DNA of 5,313 nucleotides, taken from contig JBJHAX010000085.1 of NCBI GenBank assembly GCA_050480705.1, positions 1 through 5,313 on the forward strand, given 5' to 3'. Source of the DNA: JBJHAX01 sp050480705. Lineage in GTDB: Bacteria; Actinomycetota; Nitriliruptoria; Nitriliruptorales; Nitriliruptoraceae. Below the pieces are notes generated by a model, which had not been told where the DNA came from, ran no database searches, and worked only from the letters and a program-made list of their open reading frames with translations. Positions 1 to 5,313 of this stretch are shown one piece after another; position 1 is the stretch's first letter; each line of letters opens with the position of its first letter. The position numbers were made by a program, and so were the translations under genes.

Positions 1-158
1 GACCTACCCCAGAAGCCCGCAAAAACCCCACAATCCCTACGCTGCCAGCAGCAAACCGATCAACGCCGGCTGAACAGCCCCAGCGCGTGAATCCAAGTTA
101 GCGTCGCTCATGCGCGTCGACGTCATCGGCAGGGTCGGCGCGTGGACGGGAGCCTGAC
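1..158. other. upstream region with no supported gene
   Basis: This is the stretch before the first clear gene. All three forward frames are open from the window edge but stop at 71-73, 88-90 and about 100-102, so the last residues of a gene entering from the left are possible but none is recognisable. On the - strand a 24-codon ATG frame (111 down to 37) ends in Leu-Leu-Leu-Ala-Ala but has no Shine-Dalgarno site. The sequence contains the short palindrome GGCTGAACAGCC (68-79). It also contains a TAGCGT hexamer (99-104) that could be a -10 element for the downstream oxidoreductase, although no matching -35 is visible. The first 40 bases are richer in A than the rest of the window, with an AAAAA run at 20-25. 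Confidence 0.5.
148..152 (+). promoter_or_regulatory. Shine-Dalgarno site deciding the GTG start of the oxidoreductase
   Basis: GGGAG lies six bases before the GTG at 159. It supports that codon as the start, because no ATG precedes the dinucleotide-binding motif in this frame. Confidence 0.6.
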
Positions 159-1592
159 GTGGACCGAAGTGCTCGGACCGACGCAGTCGTCGTCGGCGCG
201 GGTCCCAACGGTCTCGCGGCGGCGCTGACGCTTGCACGCCAGGGTTTCCGTGTCGTCGTGCTCGAAGCGGCTGAGGAGCCGGGCGGGGGAACCCGAACGG
301 TCCCTGATGACAGTGTCAGCGGGATCGTCCACGACCACTGCTCTGCGGTTCATCCGTTCGCCAGTTCGTCGTCGTTCTTTCGGGCTCTTCCACTGGAGCG
401 GCACGGACTGATCTGGAAACATCCAGAGATCGCCGTCGCTCATCCTCTCGACGACGGGACGGCGGTCACGGCGCTCAGGGATTTCGATGCGACCGTCGAC
501 GGGCTCGGCCCGGACGGACCTGCGTGGCGCCGCCTGTTCGGGCATGCGTCGAAGCGCTACGACCGTCTCGCCCAGACCCTCATGAAGCCGTTCCCGCGGA
601 TGCCACGACATCCGATGGCGTTGGCGCGCCAGGGGCCTGCCCTGCTCGCCCCTGCGACCGTGCTCGCCCGGAGCTTCCCGACCGGACGTGGTCGTGCGCT
701 GTTCGGAGGACTCGCCGCGCACATCATCGCGCCGCTGTCACGCGTGTTCTCCTCCAGCGTCGGAATCATGATGGGTGCTGCCGGACACGCGTACGGATGG
801 CCCGTTGCCCAAGGAGGATCGGCGTCGATCTGGCGGGCGATGGCGTCCTACCTCGATGAACTCGGGGTCGAGATACACACCGGAGTCGAGATCAGCCGCC
901 TCGACGAACTCCCGCGGGCACGCGTGGCGCTGTTCGACGTCGCGCCGGCGGCACTGGCGAGCATCCTCGGTGAGCAGCTTCCGGCGCGGCAGCGTCGCCG
1001 CTACCGCCGCTGGCGCCACGGGCCTGCAGCGTTCAAGGTCGACTATGTCGTCGCCGACGAGGTGCCTTGGAGTGCGGAAGAGGCACGCCGCGCTGGCACG
1101 TTGCACCTCGGCGGAACCTTCGAAGAGATCGTCGAAGCAGAGGAGGCAACGGCCCGCGGCGAACACGTCGAACGCCCCTTCGCTCTCGTCGCCCAGCCTC
1201 ACGTCGCTGACCCGTCCCGGCGCGTCGACGGTCACGTCCCGCTGTGGACCTACGCGCACGTGCCGCACGGTTCGACCGAAGACGCCTCCCGGCTCGTCGA
1301 CGCGCAGATCGAACGGTTCGCTCCCGGTTTCCGTGATCGGATCCGAGCCCGGCGTGTGACGACACCCGCCGATTTCGAGGCGTGGAATCCCAACTTCGTC
1401 GGTGGCGACATCGCCGGCGGCGCGAGCACCGGACTGCAGCTGATCGCCCGTCCCGGCCTGACTCTCGACCCCTACGCCACCGGTGTTCCGGGAATCTTCC
1501 TGTGTTCGGCGTCGACGCCCCCGGGAGCGGGGGTGCACGGCATGTGCGGGTACAACGCTGCTCGACGCGCGCTGCGCGTGTTGACTGCCTGA
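159..1592 (+). CDS. FAD-dependent oxidoreductase, phytoene desaturase-like family
   Basis: This 477-residue flavoprotein is predicted to oxidise or desaturate a hydrophobic substrate using bound FAD. The N-terminus carries the Rossmann dinucleotide fold: G13-x-G15-x-x-G18, the acidic Glu36 ending the second strand (ribose contact), then Gly42-Gly43-Gly44-Thr-Arg. A central W-P-V-x-x-G-G segment (214-220) and a G-G-D-I-A-G-G segment (415-421) are typical of the phytoene dehydrogenase-related group. The C-terminal FAD motif runs from about 442 to 472, with G-x-G-V-H-G-M-C-G at 456-464. There is no signal peptide or clear membrane segment. The length fits the family (about 480-530). The family includes CrtI-type carotenoid desaturases, but this sequence looks closer to the broad uncharacterised COG1233/PYROXD2-like branch, so a carotenoid role is not established. 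The small membrane protein starts 35 bases downstream, which suggests one transcript. No crtB or crtE is in view. Confidence 0.9.
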   Translation: MDRSARTDAVVVGAGPNGLAAALTLARQGFRVVVLEAAEEPGGGTRTVPDDSVSGIVHDHCSAVHPFASSSSFFRALPLERHGLIWKHPEIAVAHPLDDGTAVTALRDFDATVDGLGPDGPAWRRLFGHASKRYDRLAQTLMKPFPRMPRHPMALARQGPALLAPATVLARSFPTGRGRALFGGLAAHIIAPLSRVFSSSVGIMMGAAGHAYGWPVAQGGSASIWRAMASYLDELGVEIHTGVEISRLDELPRARVALFDVAPAALASILGEQLPARQRRRYRRWRHGPAAFKVDYVVADEVPWSAEEARRAGTLHLGGTFEEIVEAEEATARGEHVERPFALVAQPHVADPSRRVDGHVPLWTYAHVPHGSTEDASRLVDAQIERFAPGFRDRIRARRVTTPADFEAWNPNFVGGDIAGGASTGLQLIARPGLTLDPYATGVPGIFLCSASTPPGAGVHGMCGYNAARRALRVLTA

Positions 1593-1627
1593 GTCCACGC
1601 CCTTCGACACGCGGGAGCGACCCACCG

Positions 1628-1873
1628 ATGGAAGAGCGGGATCCTTTCGATCCGATCGAGGCGTCGCCTCGATTCGCCACGCCACTGGCGGTCGTGGCGA
1701 TCGCACTGGCGGTCGTGACGCTGGTGACCGGGTTCGGGGTTGTGACGGGGCCGGTCGGCATGGGGGTCGGCCTGGTTGCCCATGTGAAAGGGAGCCGGCT
1801 CGGTCTGGTGGCAGCCATCGCGTGCGGTGTCGCGCTGATCGTGTCGATGGCGGTGGCGATGTATCTGCGCTGA
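1628..1873 (+). CDS. small two-helix membrane protein (DUF4190-like)
   Basis: This is an 81-residue protein of unknown function. A charged, acidic N-terminus (M-E-E-R-D-P-F-D, to about 17) is followed by two hydrophobic segments at about 18-42 and 57-79. They are joined by a glycine-rich stretch and a short polar turn (H-V-K-G-S-R, 52-57). The layout resembles a compact DUF4190-type protein (helix, G-rich region, basic turn, A/G-rich second helix), but the match is by pattern only. The ATG at 1628 is chosen because GGGAG (1613-1617) precedes it by ten bases and because the same frame upstream overlaps the oxidoreductase. The gene lies 35 bases after the oxidoreductase stop and is probably co-transcribed with it. 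Two-helix topology with a basic turn would place that turn in the cytoplasm and both ends outside by the positive-inside rule, although the acidic N-terminus makes this uncertain. Confidence 0.7.
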   Translation: MEERDPFDPIEASPRFATPLAVVAIALAVVTLVTGFGVVTGPVGMGVGLVAHVKGSRLGLVAAIACGVALIVSMAVAMYLR

Positions 1874-1878
1874 GATTC

Positions 1879-1906
1879 CAGGTCGCGGACCTGCCGGCCA
1901 CAGGTC
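1879..1906 (+). repeat. three-part inverted repeat, mutually exclusive hairpins
   Basis: CAGGTC (1879-1884), GACCTG (1888-1893) and CAGGTC (1901-1906) lie in a row. The middle element can pair with the first (6-base stem, GCG loop) or with the third (6-base stem, 7-base loop), but not with both. The repeat begins six bases after the stop codon of the small membrane protein. There is no T-run after either stem, so a classical intrinsic terminator is not supported. It could be a weak terminator, a transcript-end structure or a regulator-binding site. Confidence 0.45.
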
Positions 1907-1934
1907 GGCGGGCCGCGTCGATGCGCCCGCGAAC

Positions 1935-1955
1935 TATCCTCGAAACACTCGAGTG
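1935..1955 (+). promoter_or_regulatory. possible dodecin promoter with palindrome at the start site
   Basis: TATCCT (1935-1940) fits the TAnnnT pattern of actinobacterial -10 elements. The perfect 10-base palindrome CACTCGAGTG (1946-1955) begins six bases downstream, just where transcription would start, so it could act as an operator. No convincing -35 hexamer lies 16-19 bases upstream, so the promoter is a suggestion only. Confidence 0.3.
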
Positions 1956-1998
1956 GGCGGCCAGGAGGCTGTCCGCTGCGGTGACCAGGAGCACTGCC

Positions 1999-2202
1999 AT
2001 GGCCGTGATCAAGACGATCGACCTCGTGGGCGTGTCGACCGAATCGTGGCGTGACGCCGCCGAGCAGGCGATTCAGGAAGCGACGAAGACGTTGCGCAAC
2101 GTCGAGGGCTTCACCGTCCTCGAGACGTCCGCTGTCGTCGACGGTTCGGACATCACCGAGTTCCACACGAGCGTACGGATCCGGTTCAGGATCTCACGCT
2201 GA
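1999..2202 (+). CDS. dodecin family protein (Rv0379-like, no flavin-stacking Trp)
   Basis: This 67-residue protein has the complete dodecin layout: strand 1 (I4-L9), a G-V-S-T-E-S-W segment (11-17), one long amphipathic helix (about 17-33), N34-V35, and strands 2 and 3 to the C-terminus (V40-V47, F54-I66). Dodecins form hollow dodecamers that bind flavins (lumichrome, riboflavin, FMN) and buffer or quench them. In the archaeal and many bacterial members a Trp follows the N-V-x motif and sandwiches the flavin. Here that place is Gly37, and the only Trp is W17 in the helix start. The I-D-L-V-G-x-S-x-x-S-W pattern is close to my memory of the M. tuberculosis calcium dodecin Rv0379, which also lacks the flavin Trp. 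The ATG at 1999 follows AGGAG (1987-1991) by seven bases, which excludes the upstream starts in this frame. The gene converges on the MerR gene, with three bases between stops. Confidence 0.9.
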   Translation: MAVIKTIDLVGVSTESWRDAAEQAIQEATKTLRNVEGFTVLETSAVVDGSDITEFHTSVRIRFRISR

Positions 2203-2205
2203 CGG

Positions 2206-3150
2206 TCACGAGCCGCTGAGAGTCGGCCCAGCGGCATCCACGGGGTCGGCGGTGCTCGTCGCGCGCGTCTCGACGGCTTCGGCCATCGTGGCGGGCAGCG
2301 CCGCCATCGGGCCGGTGTGCAACGTCGCGGCGGCGAGGCGTTCGACGTCCTCGGCGTGGAAGCCCGCGCCGCCGAGCACGAAGGCGACGCTGCCCGGGCG
2401 TGGCGCCATCTCGTCGAGGAACGCTTCGGCGTGCTCCCGGAACAGCGACGCCACCAGCACCACCTGCGGACGCACCTCGGCGACCGCGCGTTCCAGCGCC
2501 TCGGTCGGTGTTCGCGCGCCGAGGTAGTGCACACGCCAGCCCGCGTCCGCAGCCACCACTGCGGCGCACAGAAGGCCCATGTCGTGCTCTTCGTGTTCAG
2601 GCGCGGCTGCGATGCAAGAGCGGCCGCCGGGGCGGGAACCGATCCGCAGAAGACGCTGCAGACGCGGCCGCAGTGCGTTGGTCGCGAAATGCTCACGGGC
2701 GATGACACGGGGATCGTTCGCCCATCCGTCGCCCAAGTGGTGCAGGACGGGCATGAACACCTCGTCGACCGCGCGGGGGATGTCGAATCGCGCGAGGACA
2801 TCGTCCACGATCCCGTCGACCGTCGGAGCGTCGAGGTCGTCGATCGCACGGGTCATGCGGGTGACGAGGGCTTCGGTCACCGCTGGCGTCGCCTCCGACG
2901 CCAGCGGCGGCGAGGTGTCCTCGCGCAGTGCCTCCCGTGCGGCCGCCGCCGCGGCCCAGCCTTCACCGATGAGCCTCGACATCGAGCGGACGCGTTCGAT
3001 GTCACGTTCGCTGTAGAGGCGGTGGCCCCCTGTAGTCCGTTCCGGTTGCAGCAGCCCGTAGCGCTGTTCCCAGGCACGCAACGTCGGCACGGAGACCTCC
3101 GTGCGCAACGAAACCTCCCCGATGCGAAGCACCGCGTCGGAGTCCTGCAT
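2206..3150 (-). CDS. MerR-family regulator with cobalamin-binding domain (CarH/LitR-like photoreceptor)
   Basis: This 314-residue transcription regulator is probably an adenosylcobalamin-dependent light sensor. Residues 7-75 form a MerR winged helix with the W-E-Q-R-Y-G-L-L and G-G-H-R-L-Y-S signatures of the CarH/LitR/MlrA subgroup. An Ala-rich linker and a four-helix cap follow (about 90-170), with W143, nine residues, then E153-H154. This W-x9-EH motif covers the adenosyl group in CarH. The Rossmann-like B12 domain (about 175-295) has E187-x-H189-x-x-G192, where H189 is the expected lower cobalt ligand, then S235-L236 and G260-G261. In the well-studied CarH proteins the dark, coenzyme-bound tetramer represses, and light breaks the Co-C bond and releases DNA. 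The ATG at 3150 lies right before the HTH. AGGGA on the - strand (3166-3162) precedes it by 11 bases. A GTG at 3159 is in frame but too near that site. The gene diverges from the ProA-like gene and converges on the dodecin. Confidence 0.9.
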   Translation of the reverse strand: MQDSDAVLRIGEVSLRTEVSVPTLRAWEQRYGLLQPERTTGGHRLYSERDIERVRSMSRLIGEGWAAAAAAREALREDTSPPLASEATPAVTEALVTRMTRAIDDLDAPTVDGIVDDVLARFDIPRAVDEVFMPVLHHLGDGWANDPRVIAREHFATNALRPRLQRLLRIGSRPGGRSCIAAAPEHEEHDMGLLCAAVVAADAGWRVHYLGARTPTEALERAVAEVRPQVVLVASLFREHAEAFLDEMAPRPGSVAFVLGGAGFHAEDVERLAAATLHTGPMAALPATMAEAVETRATSTADPVDAAGPTLSGS

Positions 3151-3165
3151 GCCACACACTTTCCC

Positions 3166-3196
3166 TGTATGCCCGGTCCGGTGACGGGGCGTCACC
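3166..3196 (-). promoter_or_regulatory. possible promoter of the regulator, with overlapping dyad operator
   Basis: Reading the - strand, GTGACG (3195-3190; four of six matches to TTGACA) and CATACA (3171-3166) are separated by 18 bases. The perfect dyad GGTGAC-N5-GTCACC (3180-3196) overlaps the -35 and the spacer. That placement suits autorepression by the CarH-like protein. A weakness is that a start about seven bases past the -10 would leave only about nine untranslated bases and would exclude the AGGGA ribosome site. Either the transcript is nearly leaderless or the true promoter lies further upstream. Confidence 0.35.
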
Positions 3197-3248
3197 ATCG
3201 TTCGTGGCCGGCGGGCGGGCTGGACGGCCCGGTGTGGCCAGTCACCGG
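3178..3248. repeat. repeated GGTGAC/GTCACC half-sites in the divergent intergenic region
   Basis: Three copies of one hexamer fall within 71 bases: GGTGAC (3180-3185), GTCACC (3191-3196) and GTCACC (3241-3246). The outer two extend to an 8-base inverted repeat, CCGGTGAC (3178-3185) and GTCACCGG (3241-3248). They sit between the regulator and the ProA-like gene, where a shared operator would be expected. The window is GC-rich and chance matches are possible. Confidence 0.4.
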
Positions 3249-3294
3249 TCAGGGGCAGGATGCCAGGGTGTTGCGGCCCCCACCCGCATTCGGG

Positions 3295-3324
3295 TTGGCG
3301 CAGTTCGTCGGCGAGGCATAGCGT
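3295..3324 (+). promoter_or_regulatory. possible promoter of the ProA-like gene (near-leaderless)
   Basis: TTGGCG (3295-3300) and TAGCGT (3319-3324) are 18 bases apart. The predicted start would fall at about 3330-3334, essentially on the ATG at 3334. This agrees with the lack of a good Shine-Dalgarno site before that ATG, and leaderless transcripts are common in actinobacteria. Confidence 0.35.
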
Positions 3325-3333
3325 GATCCCGCC

Positions 3334-4839
3334 ATGGATGTCACACCGCTCACCGAGCTGACCGCCGGGACCCCCGTCGTGTTCGGGGGTGACCGTGTGG
3401 TGCACGTCCCCGACGGGATCGCGGACGCGTTCGCTCCCGGCGACGCGCTCATCGTCGTGCAATCCAGTGGAGAGCTGCTGCACATCCCCGCAGCGGACCG
3501 GGCCGCGGCGCGTGACGCGGTCACCGCCGCGGTCGAGGCGTTCAGTGCAATGGGCACCACGACCAGCGAGCAGCTCGACACGTTCTTCCGTGCGTTCGCG
3601 GACCGGCTCGCCGACGAGGCCTCGTTCGCGCCCATCGCGACCGCGAACGACCACGACGTCGCCGCGGCACGCGAGAAGGGGCGTTCCACGACGCGCCTGG
3701 CGCTGTCCGAACGGATGCGTTCGGAGATGATCGAAGGTCTGCGCGGCTGGGCGAAGGCAGCGTCGCGCCGTGACGAAATCGTCGGCAGCATCGAGCACGA
3801 CGGCTGGCGGCTCGAACAGTTCCGTGACCGCCTCGGCGTGGTCGCGTTCGTGTTCGAAGGCCGCCCCAACGTCTTCGCGGACGCCTGCGGGGTGCTGCGG
3901 GGCGGCAACACGGTGGTCTTCCGCATCGGATCGGACGCACTGGGCACCGCGCGTGCGATCGTCGAGCATGCGCTCGACCCCGCACTCGTCGACGCCGGCC
4001 TGCCGCGCGGTGCGGCCTCGCTCGTAGACGCACCGTCGCGCGCCGCAGGCTGGGCGCTGTTCTCCGACCCACGGCTGGCGCTGGCGGTCGCCCGAGGATC
4101 GGGTGCGGCGGTCCGCCAGCTCAGCTCGGTCGCGCAGCAGGCCGGAAACCCCGTGTCTGCGCACGGCACCGGCGGAGCATGGATGGTCGCCGCCGCGAGC
4201 GCGGACACAGATGCGTTCCGCGCCGCGGTGCACCGTTCGCTCGACCGCAAAGTCTGCAACACCCTCAACGTGTGCTGCATCGTGCGTGATCGCGCTGCCG
4301 ACCTGGTGCCCGTATTCCTCGACGGGCTGGAGGCGGCCGCAGCAGACCGCGGCGTCAACGCGAAGCTGCACGTGCTCGAGCGCGACCGGCACCACGTTCC
4401 CGACGCATGGTTCGACCGTGTCGTGCCGATCGCGCGTGCTGACGGTTCGCCCGACGAACCACAGGCTGAAACGCTCGTGGAAGCGCAACTGGCTGTCGAA
4501 TGGGAGTGGGAGGACAGCCCCGAGGTGACCCTGTGCGTCGTCGAGGACGTCGACGAGGCCGTCGCGCTGTTCAACACCTACAGCCCGCACTTCATCCTGT
4601 CGCTGATCACCGGCGACGAGGACCAGCGGCGCGACGTCGAGCGCGACGTCGACGCACCGTTCGTCTGCAATGGCTACACCCGCTGGGTCGACGGGCAGTA
4701 CGCGCTTGGCACGCCTGAGCTGGGTCTGTCGAACTGGGAGCTCGGCCGCCTGCTCGCGCGTTCCGGCATCCTGTCGGGTGAATCCATCCACACGATCCGC
4801 ACCCGTGCGGTCCAGTCCGACCCCGACCTGCATCGTTGA
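3334..4839 (+). CDS. ProA-like aldehyde dehydrogenase with N-terminal extension
   Basis: This 501-residue protein belongs to the aldehyde dehydrogenase superfamily and is closest to glutamate-5-semialdehyde dehydrogenase (gamma-glutamyl phosphate reductase), the NADPH-dependent second step of proline synthesis. Family motifs appear in ProA order: A-N-x-x-D-V-A-x-A-R (104-113), L-G-V-V-x-F-V-F-E-G-R-P-N-V (167-180), G-G-N-T-V-V-F-R (190-197), A-R-G-S-G (252-256), the catalytic segment V-C308-N-T, and a C-terminal L-S-N-W-E-L-G-R block (465-472). Cys308 is the expected nucleophile; C314 and C315 follow. Differences from ordinary ProA (about 415-430 residues) are about 60 extra N-terminal residues with their own hydrophobic strands, loss of the His usually found after T-G-G-I-G (here H-G-T-G-G-A-W, 277-283), and no proB beside it. 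It may be the housekeeping enzyme or a paralogue acting on another acyl phosphate or aldehyde. The transporter gene follows after 64 bases, probably in one operon. Confidence 0.82.
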   Translation: MDVTPLTELTAGTPVVFGGDRVVHVPDGIADAFAPGDALIVVQSSGELLHIPAADRAAARDAVTAAVEAFSAMGTTTSEQLDTFFRAFADRLADEASFAPIATANDHDVAAAREKGRSTTRLALSERMRSEMIEGLRGWAKAASRRDEIVGSIEHDGWRLEQFRDRLGVVAFVFEGRPNVFADACGVLRGGNTVVFRIGSDALGTARAIVEHALDPALVDAGLPRGAASLVDAPSRAAGWALFSDPRLALAVARGSGAAVRQLSSVAQQAGNPVSAHGTGGAWMVAAASADTDAFRAAVHRSLDRKVCNTLNVCCIVRDRAADLVPVFLDGLEAAAADRGVNAKLHVLERDRHHVPDAWFDRVVPIARADGSPDEPQAETLVEAQLAVEWEWEDSPEVTLCVVEDVDEAVALFNTYSPHFILSLITGDEDQRRDVERDVDAPFVCNGYTRWVDGQYALGTPELGLSNWELGRLLARSGILSGESIHTIRTRAVQSDPDLHR

Positions 4840-4903
4840 GCGTGGCCGCGGGGGCCGACCGGCGGGCCGTGCACATGCCGTCACGCTCGTGGGGGGCGGT
4901 CCG

Positions 4904-5313
4904 ATGAGCGGGCGGCCAGGCGCCTCCGCAGGCCTGCTCGGCCTGACCTTGGTGCTCACCGCGCTCAACCTGCGTGCGGCGGTCACCAGTGTTGGTGCGC
5001 TGCTGCGCGACATCCAGTTCGACCTCGGCATGTCCGACACCGTCGCAGGTGTGCTCACCACCCTGCCGGTCATCGCGTTCGGTGCCTTCGGGCTGCTCGC
5101 GGCCCGGCTCAGCCGGCGCATGGGGACGTCGCGGGCGCTGGTCGCCGCGCTCGGCATGGTCACCGTCGGGCTGGCCGTGCGGGCTGTTGCACCCGGCATC
5201 GGGACGCTGCTCGTCACGACGCTGCTCACGCTCATCGGGATCGCGGTCGGCAACGTGCTCGTACCCGTGGCCGTCAAGGCCTGGTTTCCCGACCGGGTGG
5301 GCCGCGTCACAGG
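4904..5313 (+). CDS. CynX/NimT-type MFS transporter, 5' part (cut by window edge)
   Basis: The first 136 codons of a major facilitator superfamily transporter run open to the window edge, about one third of a normal 390-420-residue protein. Membrane segments are visible at about 10-32, 46-66, 77-96 and 100-125. N22-L-R-A-A-V-T-S-V-G (22-31), the L-T-T-L-P-V block (51-56) and G-N-V-L-V-P (116-121) in helix 4 are characteristic of the CynX/NimT branch, whose members include cyanate and 2-nitroimidazole transporters. The basic loop A-R-L-S-R-R (67-72) after helix 2 matches the MFS 2-3 loop. The ATG at 4904 is preceded by a G-run (4891-4896) seven bases away. An in-frame GTG at 4889 is a less likely start. 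The gene begins 64 bases after the ProA-like stop with no terminator hairpin between, which suggests co-transcription. The substrate cannot be assigned. Confidence 0.85.
   Translation, partial: MSGRPGASAGLLGLTLVLTALNLRAAVTSVGALLRDIQFDLGMSDTVAGVLTTLPVIAFGAFGLLAARLSRRMGTSRALVAALGMVTVGLAVRAVAPGIGTLLVTTLLTLIGIAVGNVLVPVAVKAWFPDRVGRVT

Noticed and set aside
37..111. 24-codon - strand frame ending in LLLAA, which recalls a tmRNA tag peptide
   Set aside because: No tmRNA ends (alanine-tRNA-like acceptor or T-arm) could be found around it, no ribosome site precedes the ATG, and it is too short to support as a gene.
1382..1627. Longer form of the small membrane protein starting inside the oxidoreductase
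   Set aside because: The extension is an out-of-frame reading of the oxidoreductase C-terminus, and the ATG at 1628 has a suitable ribosome site.
1822..1998. N-terminally longer form of the dodecin from an upstream ATG overlapping the small membrane protein
   Set aside because: The extra residues are unlike any dodecin, while AGGAG at the right distance marks the ATG at 1999.
738..2166. Long - strand open frames opposite the oxidoreductase, small membrane protein and dodecin
   Set aside because: They are low-complexity Arg/Pro/Ser translations with no family motifs and lie opposite three well-supported genes.
2317..3321. Forward-strand 334-codon frame opposite the regulator
   Set aside because: It is the complement of a gene with conserved MerR and B12 motifs, and its translation is Arg-rich with no recognisable domain.
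4840..4903. Possible terminator hairpin between the ProA-like gene and the transporter
   Set aside because: Only short GGCC-type pairing is visible and there is no T-run.
3151..5310. The regulator's reading frame stays open for about 720 further codons upstream on the - strand, across the whole ProA-like gene
   Set aside because: It is antisense to a gene with clear ProA motifs and is rich in Arg, Ser, Ala and Thr without any recognisable domain. Long open antisense frames are usual in GC-rich genes. The MerR head at 3150 gives the natural start.

Overview
This is a GC-rich chromosomal window with strong third-position G/C bias, GTG/ATG starts and purine-rich Shine-Dalgarno sites. It is most consistent with an actinobacterium. 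The proteins recall Acidimicrobiia-type genomes, but that placement is inference, since there is no rRNA or other marker gene here. Six protein-coding genes are supported. No tRNA, rRNA, CRISPR array, insertion sequence or long repeat was seen.

Left part (1-2202, + strand): a short unassigned leader region is followed by an FAD-dependent oxidoreductase of the phytoene-desaturase-like superfamily (159-1592). Next come an 81-residue two-helix membrane protein (1628-1873) and a dodecin (1999-2202). The first two genes are 35 bases apart and probably co-transcribed. The dodecin follows a 125-base gap that holds a three-part inverted repeat, a possible -10 element and a 10-base palindrome, so it may have its own control.

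Centre (2206-3150, - strand): a 314-residue MerR-type regulator converges on the dodecin, with only three bases between the two stop codons. It has a MerR DNA-binding head and a C-terminal cobalamin-binding half. The W-x9-EH and E-x-H-x-x-G motifs of the CarH/LitR adenosylcobalamin photoreceptors are both intact. This is the most informative gene in the window.

Right part (3334-5313, + strand): diverging from the regulator across a 183-base region with several GGTGAC/GTCACC half-sites lies an N-terminally extended paralogue of glutamate-5-semialdehyde dehydrogenase (ProA). After 64 bases comes the start of a CynX/NimT-type major facilitator transporter, cut off by the window edge.

How they may work together (inference): a likely light- and B12-responsive repressor sits between a flavin-linked block (FAD oxidoreductase, dodecin) and a divergent ProA-like/transporter pair. 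The half-sites lie where the regulator could control both itself and the ProA-like operon. The substrates of the oxidoreductase, the ProA-like enzyme and the transporter cannot be told from the sequence.
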